This document shows positions 1 to 6,732 of a stretch of 11,337 nucleotides of DNA, piece by piece. Source of the stretch: Legionellales bacterium (GTDB taxonomy: Bacteria; Pseudomonadota; Gammaproteobacteria; Legionellales; Legionellaceae). The DNA is taken from positions 1 through 11,337 of the forward strand of contig DNMA01000178.1 in the NCBI GenBank assembly GCA_003489505.1. Direction: 5' to 3'. The position numbers were made by a program, and so were the translations under genes. The stretch's first letter is position 1; every line of letters starts with the position of its first letter. Under the pieces are notes generated by a model. The model worked only from the letters and a program-made list of their open reading frames with translations, had not been told where the DNA came from and ran no database searches.

Positions 1-710
1 AATTTAAATTACATGCATTTTACAAATTCGTTGATTTAGTTGACATTGAGGAATTGAAGCCTCATATCTTGTGCTTAATGAAAAAATGGAATGTTTTAGG
101 AACGATTATTCTTGCACACGAGGGACTAAATGGCACAATCTGTGCACTTCCAGAAGACCTTGATTCATTTTGGAATGAGTTTACTCAAGACGAACGTTGG
201 AACATTATTCGCTTTAACGTCACTTATGCAAATATTCAATGTTTTGAAAAAAGTAAGGTCAAACTTCGAAAAGAAATCGTGACCATGGGTATTCCTTCAG
301 TCAAAGCCAATGAAGACGATGACACGCATGTTGATGCCGAAACCTGGAATCAAATTATTCAAGACCCAGAAGCATTGGTTATTGATACTCGCAATGACTA
401 TGAATTTGAAATCGGTACTTTCAAAAACGCCATCAATCCCAATACTGAAAACTTTAGACAATTTCCTCAATACGTACAAAATGAATTGATAGAATACAAA
501 GATAGACCGATTGCAATGTTTTGCACCGGCGGCGTACGTTGCGAAAAATCAACACAGTATTTGAAAGAATTAGGTTTTAGCAAAGTCTATCAATTAAATG
601 GTGGTATTTTGCGTTACTTCCAAACCATCCCAGCTGAAAAATCATTATGGGATGGCAAATGTTTTGTCTTCGATGATCGAGAGTCTGTCGACCAAAACGA
701 TTGTCTCTAG
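1..710 (+). CDS. trhO: TrhO (YceA) tRNA uridine-34 hydroxylase, 5'-truncated by window edge
   Basis: Rhodanese-family enzyme that hydroxylates uridine 34 of certain tRNAs (oxygen-dependent ho5U formation, the first step toward cmo5U/mo5U); cytoplasmic. The reading frame is open to the left edge (first full codon at 3), and the residues upstream of the TTG at 54 (HAFYKFVDLVD) match the conserved start of the family, so the real start lies outside the window and the TTG at 54 is internal. The N-terminal domain carries LAHEGLNGTI. The rhodanese domain covers roughly in-window residues 105-200, with the loop CTGGVRC; the catalytic Cys codon is at 522-524. The end near LWDGKCFVFDDR matches the short (about 250 residue) form of the family, without the C-terminal extension of the 350-residue E. 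coli protein. It converges on the yciI-like gene. The family assignment is firm; activity is inferred. Confidence 0.93.
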   Translation, partial: FKLHAFYKFVDLVDIEELKPHILCLMKKWNVLGTIILAHEGLNGTICALPEDLDSFWNEFTQDERWNIIRFNVTYANIQCFEKSKVKLRKEIVTMGIPSVKANEDDDTHVDAETWNQIIQDPEALVIDTRNDYEFEIGTFKNAINPNTENFRQFPQYVQNELIEYKDRPIAMFCTGGVRCEKSTQYLKELGFSKVYQLNGGILRYFQTIPAEKSLWDGKCFVFDDRESVDQNDCL

Positions 711-873
711 TCGCTATAGATGACTCACTAGAGGTGAGTCATTGCTGATACCCCTCAATAGTCGATTTTCAACTTCTTTTTCATTTGGTTAGAGCTCAAT
801 TAATTTTTGAGTAGATTCAGTCTGAGCACTTTTTTGATGGCAAAATACACTTTGCCTTGAAGGAGTCTCATTC
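711..873. other. Convergent intergenic gap between trhO and yciI-like gene
   Basis: This 163-nt spacer separates two converging genes. Besides the inverted repeat at 720-742 it holds a 6-bp hairpin (GGCAAA 839-844 with TTTGCC 851-856) and a T6 run at 831-836. No stem sits directly before a T-run on either strand, so no intrinsic terminator can be called with confidence. No open reading frame of note was seen. Confidence 0.5.
720..742. repeat. Perfect 9-bp inverted repeat downstream of trhO
   Basis: ATGACTCAC (720-728) and GTGAGTCAT (734-742) are exact reverse complements around a 5-nt loop, starting 10 nt after the trhO stop codon. The position suits a transcription terminator or mRNA 3'-end stabilising hairpin, but neither strand has a T-run after the stem, so it is not a canonical intrinsic terminator. 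Confidence 0.6.
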
Positions 874-1155
874 CTAGAATGATTGTAAAGCAGGATGTAT
901 TTTCACGGCTTGAAATTCAATGATTTGATAGCGAGCAATGCCTTGAAGATAAAAAGGGTCCTGAGCCATAAACTCTTCTATTGTTGCTCTATCTTGTAGA
1001 GGAGAAAGAATAACGCCGCCTTCTCTGGGAACTTGAGGCCCTGAAGCAATAAAATAATTTTTTTGATAACCGATTTCTAGGTAATCTCGATGAGCCTGTA
1101 AGTATTTTTCAACTTCATCTAAAGGTTTTAAATAGCTTGAAAGAATGACAAACAT
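874..1155 (-). CDS. YciI-like (YCII-domain) protein
   Basis: A 93-residue protein spanning one YCII-related domain, a dimeric ferredoxin-like fold; members are small cytoplasmic proteins of mostly unknown function, proposed to use a His/Asp pair as an active site. The visible family features are the start MFVILSSY as the first beta strand, H22 in AHRDYL, SGP at 38-40, and QDPF at 65-68, followed by the strand IIEF. Length fits the family (about 90-100). The ATG overlaps the murE TAA by one base (TAATG), with a good ribosome site AAAGGA about 6 nt upstream inside the end of murE, so it is very probably translated with murE from the dcw transcript. This is an unusual position: murF is normally next. 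The substrate is unknown and no link to cell-wall synthesis can be shown from sequence. Confidence 0.85.
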   Translation of the reverse strand: MFVILSSYLKPLDEVEKYLQAHRDYLEIGYQKNYFIASGPQVPREGGVILSPLQDRATIEEFMAQDPFYLQGIARYQIIEFQAVKIHPALQSF

Positions 1156-2624
1156 TAGGATTCCTTTTTTATCATAGAAATATAATTTCTCACAATTTCT
1201 TGATCAGAGAAGTGAAACTTTTCTTGTCCAATAATCTGATAGTCTTCGTGTCCTTTACCTGCAATTAAAATGATATCTTGGGGCTTGGCTTCTTCTAAAG
1301 AACTTAAAATGGCGAGTTTTCTATCTTCAATTTGCATCAGTTTATTTTTTCTAGTCATGCCTTTCACCACTTGTTTAATAATCGACAAGGGTTCTTCAGT
1401 TCTTGGATTATCGCTGGTCACAACGACATAATCAGCTAAATTCGCAGCAATTTTTCCCATTTCAGGTCGTTTGTAGGGGTCTCTATCACCACCACAGCCA
1501 AAGACTACCCATAAGGCACCCGCTTGGGTTTTCTTCTGAAATTCTTGTAAAGTCACTAAGGCCTTTTCTAATGCATCTGGTGTGTGTGCATAATCCACTA
1601 CCACCAAAGGTTTGTTAGTCACCACTTCCATTCTGCCTGGTGGCGCTTTAAGCTTAGCAATCACCTCAACGACATCGTCTAAGGCAAAACCCTTGGCCAT
1701 CAAAGAAGTAAAGACTGCTAAAATATTATGGACATTAAACTCACCTAATAAATGAGAGTGCAGGAAAACTTCTCCCCATGGGGTTTTTAATTTCAAATGC
1801 ATGCCATTTAAAGACCAGTTTTGTTCAAGAACTTGGATATCTGCAAAATGATGAATACCTGTTCGATAAATTTTTGCCTGTGGATTAGCATGATTTAACA
1901 TAAATGCATGCCATGGGTCATCGGTATTAACAATAATGGTTTCAAGCTCTGGCAATGTAAATAATCGAGACTTGGCTTTTGCATATTCTTCAATACTGCC
2001 ATGATAATCTAAATGATCATGTGTGAGATTGGTAAAAATGGCTTGTTTGAATGGAATACCCTCAATGCGATACTGGTCCAGTGCATGGGAGGAGACTTCC
2101 ATTACCAATTGTTGATAGGCTTGTATTTTAAAATCATGACACATTTTTTGTAGATCAATCGCATCGGGTGTCGTCATTCCGGTTTCTTGAATCGTCCCAA
2201 TGGGGCCTACCCCTAAAGTACCAATATAAAAAGTTTTGATACCTAAGTAAGCATGTGCTTGTGTCAATAAATAAGCAATGGTTGTTTTGCCATTGGTGCC
2301 GGTAATGCCGATGGTATTTAAATCTTTAGAAGGATACTGATAAAAACGACTAGCAATTTCTCCTAAGTGCAAGCGTAGCGCTTTAAATTGATAAGCAGGA
2401 ATATCGACTTGAATAGTTTTTTCCGTATCATAAATGATGGCAACGGCACCATTTTGAATGGCGTCATCAATGTATTTTTGCCCATGCTCAAAGGCGCCAT
2501 GGACTGCCATAAAACAAAAACCCGGCTTTATTTTTCGACTATCTGCTTCTAATCCAGTAATCTCAATAGCAGTATCAATCTGTTTAAGCCAGGGTTTTAA
2601 AAGCTCGGATAAATTCATATTCAT
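1155..2624 (-). CDS. murE: MurE, UDP-MurNAc-L-Ala-D-Glu:meso-diaminopimelate ligase
   Basis: Cytoplasmic ATP-dependent ligase that adds meso-diaminopimelate to UDP-MurNAc-dipeptide in peptidoglycan precursor synthesis. With the start chosen here it has 489 residues (E. coli 495). Features in order: N-terminal UDP-binding domain; ATP loop GITGTNGKTT at 106-115; MEVSSHALDQ at 175-184; THDHLDYHG at 201-209; the lysine expected to be carbamylated, K218 in YAKAKSRLF; VDYAHTPD at 343-350; and DNPR at 405-408, the motif linked to meso-DAP rather than lysine specificity; then GKGHEDYQ near 456. A longer frame runs to 2693 but would overlap the end of ftsI by about 56 nt. The ATG at 2624 lies 13 nt after the ftsI stop behind AAGAGA, and an ATG at 2618 is also possible. 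Last canonical dcw gene present. Confidence 0.96.
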   Translation of the reverse strand: MNMNLSELLKPWLKQIDTAIEITGLEADSRKIKPGFCFMAVHGAFEHGQKYIDDAIQNGAVAIIYDTEKTIQVDIPAYQFKALRLHLGEIASRFYQYPSKDLNTIGITGTNGKTTIAYLLTQAHAYLGIKTFYIGTLGVGPIGTIQETGMTTPDAIDLQKMCHDFKIQAYQQLVMEVSSHALDQYRIEGIPFKQAIFTNLTHDHLDYHGSIEEYAKAKSRLFTLPELETIIVNTDDPWHAFMLNHANPQAKIYRTGIHHFADIQVLEQNWSLNGMHLKLKTPWGEVFLHSHLLGEFNVHNILAVFTSLMAKGFALDDVVEVIAKLKAPPGRMEVVTNKPLVVVDYAHTPDALEKALVTLQEFQKKTQAGALWVVFGCGGDRDPYKRPEMGKIAANLADYVVVTSDNPRTEEPLSIIKQVVKGMTRKNKLMQIEDRKLAILSSLEEAKPQDIILIAGKGHEDYQIIGQEKFHFSDQEIVRNYISMIKKES

Positions 2625-2637
2625 CAAATATCTCTTT

Positions 2638-4329
2638 TTATTGAACAAGCTTCTCAGCTGTTGATAACTGTTCTTCGTTATCATATGGCACATTTAATAG
2701 TCGTAAAGATAACTCCATGACTTTTGAAAATAAAGGTGCTGCCACAGCTGCGCCATAATACCCTTTATGTATATTGGGATTATTAATAAATACGGCAACA
2801 ATTATACGCGGATTTGATACCGGGGCGATACCTACAAAACTAGAAATATATTTTTTATCTGAATAACCTTTTTTACCAGCCATTAAAGCCGTACCGGTTT
2901 TACCGGCCACTCGGTAGCCAGGAACTTGAGCCGATTTTCCAGTGCCATCTAAGACCACTGCTTCTAGCATTTTTAGTAAAGTATCTGCCGTTTCTGGCTT
3001 CATCACTTGATGCCCTTTGGCCACTTCTGGATTATGTAACAAACTCACTGGCATAATATTGCCATGATTTGCGAATACACTATAAGCTTTGGCAATTTGT
3101 AAGGCAGTGGATGAAACACCATATCCAAAGCTTAATGTTGCCAGAACAAATGGCTTGGCTTGGTTGGGTTTGACAATAGCGCCCTCTGCTTCTCCTGGAT
3201 AGTTGGTTTCGGTGCGTTGTGCAATTCCACAACGAATCATTAAATCAATCAGTTGTTCTGGTGGGCTGGTGAGCACCATCTTACTCACCCCGACGTTACT
3301 AGAGTTTCTTAAAACCCCGGTGACATCTAATACACCGTAATTATGCACATCGCGAATGATATGCCCTTGAACAAACATCGTACTGGGACGAGTATCAATA
3401 ATACTATTGGGTTTAAAGTGTCCACTTTCTAATGCACTGGCGATGGCAAACGGTTTCATAACAGAACCTGGTTCAAAAGTATCTGTCAGAGCCTTATTAC
3501 GATAGGTGTCATAAGAATATTGCTCACGTAAATTAGGATTGAAAGATGGTGCATTAGCAACAGCTAATACTTCACCATTGCTAGCATCCAAGACCACCAC
3601 AGTGCCAGATTGTGCCTCAAATTTTTCTAAAGTTTTAACCAATTCATTATAAGCAAAAAATTGAATACGTCGGTCAAGACTTAATTGGATACCATGACCT
3701 GCGCGAGGTTCGCGAATAATGCCCAATTCCTCAATGATACGCCCAGTTCTATCTTTTAAAACGCGTTTTTGGCCATTGATACCGTTTAACCAGCTATCAT
3801 ATGCCAACTCAATACCTTCAATGCCCTTATCATCGATATTGGTAAATCCTAAAACTTGGGCCATACTTTCGCCTTCAGGATAATATCTTTTGAACTCTTG
3901 TTGGGCATGAAGGCCTGCTATTTTTAAAGTCAGTACTTTTTCAGCAATTTGTGGGGTGACTTGGCGCTTCAAATAAAAAAACTCTTTCTTTTGGTGTAGA
4001 AACAAACTTTTATCAATTTCTTTTAATGACAAGCCTAGCAGTTTTGCCAGCTGATTTTTTTGCTGGTTTGAGGCTTTGAAGTTTTGTGGATGAATCCATA
4101 AAGATTGAAGAGGTGTACTAACCGCTAAAGGCTCGCCTAAGCGGTCTACAATAATTCCTCTAAAAGTAGGGATGATGACAGTACGCAAACTTCTTGCATC
4201 ACCTTGGTGTTGCAAGAAGGCTCTATCTAAAACCGTTAAAGAAAATAATCGAGCTAACAACCCTAATCCAAACAGACCAAAGAATACGACCAAAATTGTT
4301 AATCTTGTTTGATGTTCAGCTAATTTCAT
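2638..4329 (-). CDS. ftsI: FtsI (PBP3), septal peptidoglycan D,D-transpeptidase
   Basis: Inner-membrane transpeptidase that cross-links septal peptidoglycan, acting with FtsW and recruited through FtsQLB. It has 563 residues (E. coli 588): short cytoplasmic tail, one membrane segment at about 11-31, a pedestal domain starting with FRGIIVDRLGEPLA at 57-70, and the transpeptidase domain. All three active-site motifs are present: S289-V-M-K292 (PGSVMKP), S343-S-N345, and K477-T-G. The ATG overlaps the ftsL stop (ATGA, 4326-4329). No Shine-Dalgarno sequence is visible upstream, so translation probably depends on reinitiation after ftsL. murE follows 13 nt downstream. Confidence 0.97.
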   Translation of the reverse strand: MKLAEHQTRLTILVVFFGLFGLGLLARLFSLTVLDRAFLQHQGDARSLRTVIIPTFRGIIVDRLGEPLAVSTPLQSLWIHPQNFKASNQQKNQLAKLLGLSLKEIDKSLFLHQKKEFFYLKRQVTPQIAEKVLTLKIAGLHAQQEFKRYYPEGESMAQVLGFTNIDDKGIEGIELAYDSWLNGINGQKRVLKDRTGRIIEELGIIREPRAGHGIQLSLDRRIQFFAYNELVKTLEKFEAQSGTVVVLDASNGEVLAVANAPSFNPNLREQYSYDTYRNKALTDTFEPGSVMKPFAIASALESGHFKPNSIIDTRPSTMFVQGHIIRDVHNYGVLDVTGVLRNSSNVGVSKMVLTSPPEQLIDLMIRCGIAQRTETNYPGEAEGAIVKPNQAKPFVLATLSFGYGVSSTALQIAKAYSVFANHGNIMPVSLLHNPEVAKGHQVMKPETADTLLKMLEAVVLDGTGKSAQVPGYRVAGKTGTALMAGKKGYSDKKYISSFVGIAPVSNPRIIVAVFINNPNIHKGYYGAAVAAPLFSKVMELSLRLLNVPYDNEEQLSTAEKLVQ

Positions 4330-4664
4330 GACACACGAAAGATAACAGTTTGCTTCGCACTGGGTGTGGCCATGTTTAACACATCTTCAGCTTGGCCTTG
4401 AACTCTTGAAGGCGCAGAAATAGAGGCTTGCTCTAATAATAATTGCCCCCATTCCAACTGTAACATATTGGTCTGTTGCTGGGCTTTTTCCAATTGGCTT
4501 AAGCTGATTCGATATTGATTGGTACAGTAAATGACAACGACTGCATTAATAAAAACAGTCAGAAACAATATCATTTGTAAGCATTGGAAAAATGAAAATC
4601 TAATTTCTCGGATATGTCCGTGAAATAGATTGCTTTGATGTAATGCTTTAGCCGCAGCGTTCAT
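4326..4664 (-). CDS. ftsL: FtsL cell division protein
   Basis: Small bitopic divisome protein that forms the FtsQLB complex with FtsB and FtsQ and activates FtsWI. At 112 residues it is close to E. coli FtsL (121). The layout is a cytoplasmic tail (1-27), a membrane segment (about 28-48, LQMILFLTVFINAVVVIY), and then a periplasmic coiled coil (about 52-80) rich in L and Q. The tail segment around SRVQGQAEDVLNM matches the FtsL C-terminal pattern. Sequence conservation in this family is weak, so position between rsmH and ftsI is a major part of the evidence. The start overlaps the rsmH stop (ATGA, 4661-4664), preceded by AGGAGAGAGAG inside rsmH. Confidence 0.92.
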   Translation of the reverse strand: MNAAAKALHQSNLFHGHIREIRFSFFQCLQMILFLTVFINAVVVIYCTNQYRISLSQLEKAQQQTNMLQLEWGQLLLEQASISAPSRVQGQAEDVLNMATPSAKQTVIFRVS

Positions 4665-5590
4665 GATACTCTCTCTCCTATTCTTAAAATCGCACTACGC
4701 GAACGAGGATTTGTTGTTATTTCTTGTTCACTTGGTTTGATGGGCTTTCCTACCCTTTTCATTTTGACTTGATGAATCATATAATCTGGAATGGGCAAAT
4801 GCGCTGGAATATCCGGCCCTTTTTCAGATTTTTGTAAAAACTGTTTTACAATTCTATCTTCTAAGGAATGAAAACTAATCACCGCTAATCGTCCACCAAT
4901 TTCTAAAGCATCTTCGGCGACAGCTAATGCCTTTTTTAAGACTTCTAATTCCTGGTTAACTTCAATCCGTAAGGCTTGAAAAACACGGGTCGCAGGATGC
5001 TTAAAAGCATCTTTTTTAGGTTGTGCTGCAGAAACCACATCGACAAGCTCTTGAGTCGTTACAAAAGGTTTTGTGGTTCTAGCTGCAACAATAGCGGCAG
5101 CGATTCTTCTAGCAAATTTTTCTTCACCATATTCAAAAAATATTTTGCTCATATCTTCAGCCGATGTACGATTGACATAATCGGCGGCAGTTTTCCCAAT
5201 GGTGGTATTCATACGCATATCCAGCGGACCATTTTTCATAAAACTAAATCCACGCTCAGGGTCATCTAATTGGGGCGATGAAACGCCAAGGTCCATTAAA
5301 ATGCCAGAGATTTTTCCACGTATGCCTAATAAATCAATAAAATGACTTAAGTCACCAAATGAACCATGCACAATTTTAAAGCGCGGATCATGACCAAGGT
5401 TTTTTTCAGCATATTCAATTGCCGCCAAGTCTTGATCAATACCATATAAACGACCATGTGAACCCAATGCACTTAAAATAGCACGACTATGGCCGCCGCG
5501 GCCAAATGTCGCATCTAAATAGATGCCATTCGGGTTGATATCTAATCCAATCAATACTTCGGAAAGCATGACTGGCATATGTTCGTTCAT
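4661..5590 (-). CDS. rsmH: RsmH (MraW), 16S rRNA N4-cytidine-1402 methyltransferase
   Basis: S-adenosylmethionine-dependent enzyme that adds the N4 methyl group of m4Cm1402 in the 16S rRNA decoding centre. It has 309 residues (E. coli 313). Family signatures: HMPVMLSEVL at 4-13, the SAM-binding loop DATFGRGGHS at 26-35, MDLGVSSPQLD at 99-109, GPLDMRM at 121-127, TRVFQALRIEVNQEL at 201-215, and SFHSLEDRIVKQF at 239-251. The start lies 10 nt after the mraZ stop with AGGA 8 nt upstream. The end overlaps ftsL by 4 nt, indicating coupled translation. Confidence 0.97.
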   Translation of the reverse strand: MNEHMPVMLSEVLIGLDINPNGIYLDATFGRGGHSRAILSALGSHGRLYGIDQDLAAIEYAEKNLGHDPRFKIVHGSFGDLSHFIDLLGIRGKISGILMDLGVSSPQLDDPERGFSFMKNGPLDMRMNTTIGKTAADYVNRTSAEDMSKIFFEYGEEKFARRIAAAIVAARTTKPFVTTQELVDVVSAAQPKKDAFKHPATRVFQALRIEVNQELEVLKKALAVAEDALEIGGRLAVISFHSLEDRIVKQFLQKSEKGPDIPAHLPIPDYMIHQVKMKRVGKPIKPSEQEITTNPRSRSAILRIGERVS

Positions 5591-5600
5591 AAAATCAGTC

Positions 5601-6047
5601 CTATAGTGAGAAAGTTTTCATCTCATCTGGTAAATCATTATCATGATTAGATTCTTCTTCTAGCCATGCATTGCGTTTCTGTTGCCACAACTCATCATTC
5701 CAAACTTCAAATTTATTACCCTGACCAATTAGTACCGCCTGTTTCTGTAATTGCGCATATTGTCGTAATTCTTGGGGTAATAAAATACGGCCTTGGCCAT
5801 CTAAATCAATATCTGTTGCATGACCAATTAAAAGCCTTTGAATTCTTCGGGCGGCAGCATTAAAGCTTGGGAGCTTTTGTAAACTTGCCTCAATTCTTTG
5901 CCATTCTAATACTGGGTATAACAATAAACAGGTTTCTTCAGTATCAATGGTGAGTACCATAGCGCAGTCCAATAGATCTCTATAACGAGCTGGAATGGCC
6001 ATTCGCCCTTTCGCATCAATTGTTATAGAGTTGATTCCTCGGAACAT
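5601..6047 (-). CDS. mraZ: MraZ transcriptional regulator of the dcw cluster
   Basis: DNA-binding protein of the AbrB/SpoVT fold that in E. coli binds repeats upstream of its own gene and represses the dcw promoter. It has 148 residues (E. coli 152) and two tandem half-domains, each with the DxxxR signature: D11-A-K-G-R15 followed by MAIPARYR, and D83-G-Q-G-R87 followed by ILLPQELR. It is the first gene of the dcw operon, directly behind a sigma70-like promoter (6094-6123) and a set of GTGG repeats that look like its own operators. One of these abuts the start codon, so autoregulation is likely. No separate strong Shine-Dalgarno sequence is visible; the GGGG at 6059-6062 and GTGG at 6051-6054 are the only purine-rich candidates and lie within the operator repeats. 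Confidence 0.96.
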   Translation of the reverse strand: MFRGINSITIDAKGRMAIPARYRDLLDCAMVLTIDTEETCLLLYPVLEWQRIEASLQKLPSFNAAARRIQRLLIGHATDIDLDGQGRILLPQELRQYAQLQKQAVLIGQGNKFEVWNDELWQQKRNAWLEEESNHDNDLPDEMKTFSL

Positions 6048-6049
6048 TT

Positions 6050-6140
6050 TCCACTATTCCCCACTTTAATGACATTTTACACCACTTTATTACACTATAG
6101 GAGTATTTTTATGGAAACGTCAAGTTTTGAGCACCACTTT
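6050..6140 (-). promoter_or_regulatory. MraZ-box-like operator array
   Basis: Four near-identical heptamers on the minus strand: AAAGTGG starting at 6140, 6088 and 6067, and ATAGTGG starting at 6057. Start-to-start spacings are 52, 21 and 10 nt, all close to whole helical turns. The 6067 and 6057 copies reproduce the TGGGN direct repeats with 10-nt period known for E. coli MraZ; AAAGTG is also the core reported for mycoplasma MraZ boxes. The 6088 copy falls at the predicted transcription start, the 6140 copy just upstream of the -35 element, and the last one ends at the ribosome-binding region. Function as MraZ operators is inferred from sequence and position. Confidence 0.65.
6094..6123 (-). 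promoter_or_regulatory. Sigma70-like promoter of mraZ/dcw operon
   Basis: On the minus strand TTGACG (6123-6118) and TATAGT (6099-6094) are separated by 18 nt, each one or two mismatches from consensus. Transcription would start near 6087, giving a leader of about 40 nt before the mraZ ATG. It is the best promoter match in the gap and lies next to the MraZ-type repeats. Confidence 0.75.
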
Positions 6141-6166
6141 TTTCAGGTTTTTTTGGTACACATGAG

Positions 6167-6194
6167 CGGGATCTGCTCTTAAAGATCGCGCCCG
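6167..6194. repeat. Imperfect inverted repeat in divergent intergenic region
   Basis: CGG-GATCT (6167-6174) faces AGATC (6183-6187) and CCG (6192-6194), with a 4-nt interruption in the right arm. It sits between the mraZ promoter and the plus-strand small ORF at 6236. It may be a regulator site or a weak hairpin in a plus-strand leader; no T-run follows on either strand. Confidence 0.35.
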
Positions 6195-6235
6195 ATACAA
6201 TTTGATCTTATTTTGATATTTCAAGGATATACGCT

Positions 6236-6501
6236 ATGACACCTCAGGATAAATTTTCTTTAGCACAATTCATCGATGAGACATTTCATTCAGCAACACA
6301 AATTGTTACCCTAATGGGCTCTTAGAAGTTGCTGAGTCTTTAAAACAACGTGTATTTGATTTAGAAAGAGAAAACAACAACTTAAGAGAGGAATTTGAAC
6401 AAAAGGCTTGCGCAATCCCGTTTCTATCAGGGGCGGGGCAAGCAAGCTATCGGCTTTTAGCCTTAGTGAATGGTTTGGCCCTGAGTAAAATACAAACTTA
6501 A
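6236..6501 (+). pseudogene. Broken small coiled-coil protein gene divergent from mraZ
   Basis: An ATG at 6236 follows an excellent ribosome site (AAGGA, 8 nt upstream) and encodes 29 residues before TAG at 6323. The adjacent frame then continues as LEVAESLKQRVFDLERENNN and LREEFEQ, a clear charged coiled coil. One extra T in the TCTT at 6320-6323 would join the two into one reading frame through VTLMGSLEVAES. This suggests a one-base deletion, or a sequencing error, in a gene for a small (about 60-88 residue) coiled-coil protein. The second frame runs to TAA at 6499-6501, but its tail after about 6403 overlaps the presumed minus-strand terminator and the end of the neighbouring gene, so the original C-terminus is uncertain. 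I do not recognise the family; a ZapA/ZapB-like size is noted only. Alternatively the 29-residue peptide is a real small protein. Confidence 0.45.
6397..6447 (-). terminator. Probable rho-independent terminator of the glyA-side operon
   Basis: On the minus strand, starting 16 nt after the stop codon at 6463, GCTTGC (6443-6438) pairs with GCAAGC (6411-6406). An inner CCCG (6437-6434) pairs with CGGG (6420-6417), with a 5-nt bulge on one side. The stem is followed by CTTTTGTTC. The GC-rich stem stands out from the AT-rich surroundings. The bulge and short T-run reduce certainty. Confidence 0.5.
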
Positions 6502-6732
6502 GATTTTTCTTGAAATGACTTCTCCCTGTTCATTGCCATAGATTTTTTGAAAATGTAAAGTCATGGCAATGACCCAGGGTGATAATTTTAACTCTAAGCT
6601 TTTCTTAGCAATATCGGCAACCACTTCAAATAACCCCACACCTTCTGACTGCCTTCCAACATATTGTGCGTAGCCATCAATAAAAGATTTTGCAACTTTC
6701 AGATCTTTATGTTTTGTTGGCCAACTACTCAT
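6463..6732 (-). CDS. Small hypothetical protein, 89 aa
   Basis: I do not recognise this protein. It has no signal peptide or membrane segment, and looks like a soluble, mostly helical protein with the central stretch FEVVADIAKKSLELKLSPWV. The ATG at 6732 overlaps the end of the AI-2E-family gene by 8 nt and has AGAGG a few bases upstream; an ATG at 6747 would add five residues but lacks as good a ribosome site. It is the last gene of the operon, with a probable terminator 16 nt downstream. Its tight coupling to the membrane-protein gene supports real expression, but function is unknown. Confidence 0.65.
   Translation of the reverse strand: MSSWPTKHKDLKVAKSFIDGYAQYVGRQSEGVGLFEVVADIAKKSLELKLSPWVIAMTLHFQKIYGNEQGEVISRKILSLYFTQGQTIH

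Noticed and set aside
54..710. trhO starting at the TTG at 54
   Set aside because: The frame is open to the window edge and the residues before it match the conserved start of the family; the gene is cut by the window.
839..856. Hairpin GGCAAA/TTTGCC as terminator of the dcw operon
   Set aside because: On the minus strand the stem is followed by an A-rich, not T-rich, stretch, and the stem is only 6 bp and AT-rich.
2625..2693. Extended N-terminus of MurE to 2693
   Set aside because: It would overlap the end of ftsI by over 50 nt and adds residues that do not match MurE; the ATG at 2624 has a ribosome site and gives the normal length.
4976..5269. 97-codon plus-strand ORF opposite rsmH
   Set aside because: It is antisense to conserved rsmH motifs and its translation has no protein-like features.
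6094..6110. ACACTATA near the mraZ promoter as an NrdR box
   Set aside because: Only one half resembles the NrdR consensus, the palindromic partner is absent, and there is no nrd gene; it is better explained as part of the -10 region.
6150..6450. Structured RNA (RNase P RNA or 6S RNA) in the gap before mraZ
   Set aside because: The span is too short for RNase P RNA and none of its conserved blocks is visible; no long 6S-type hairpin with central bubble is seen.
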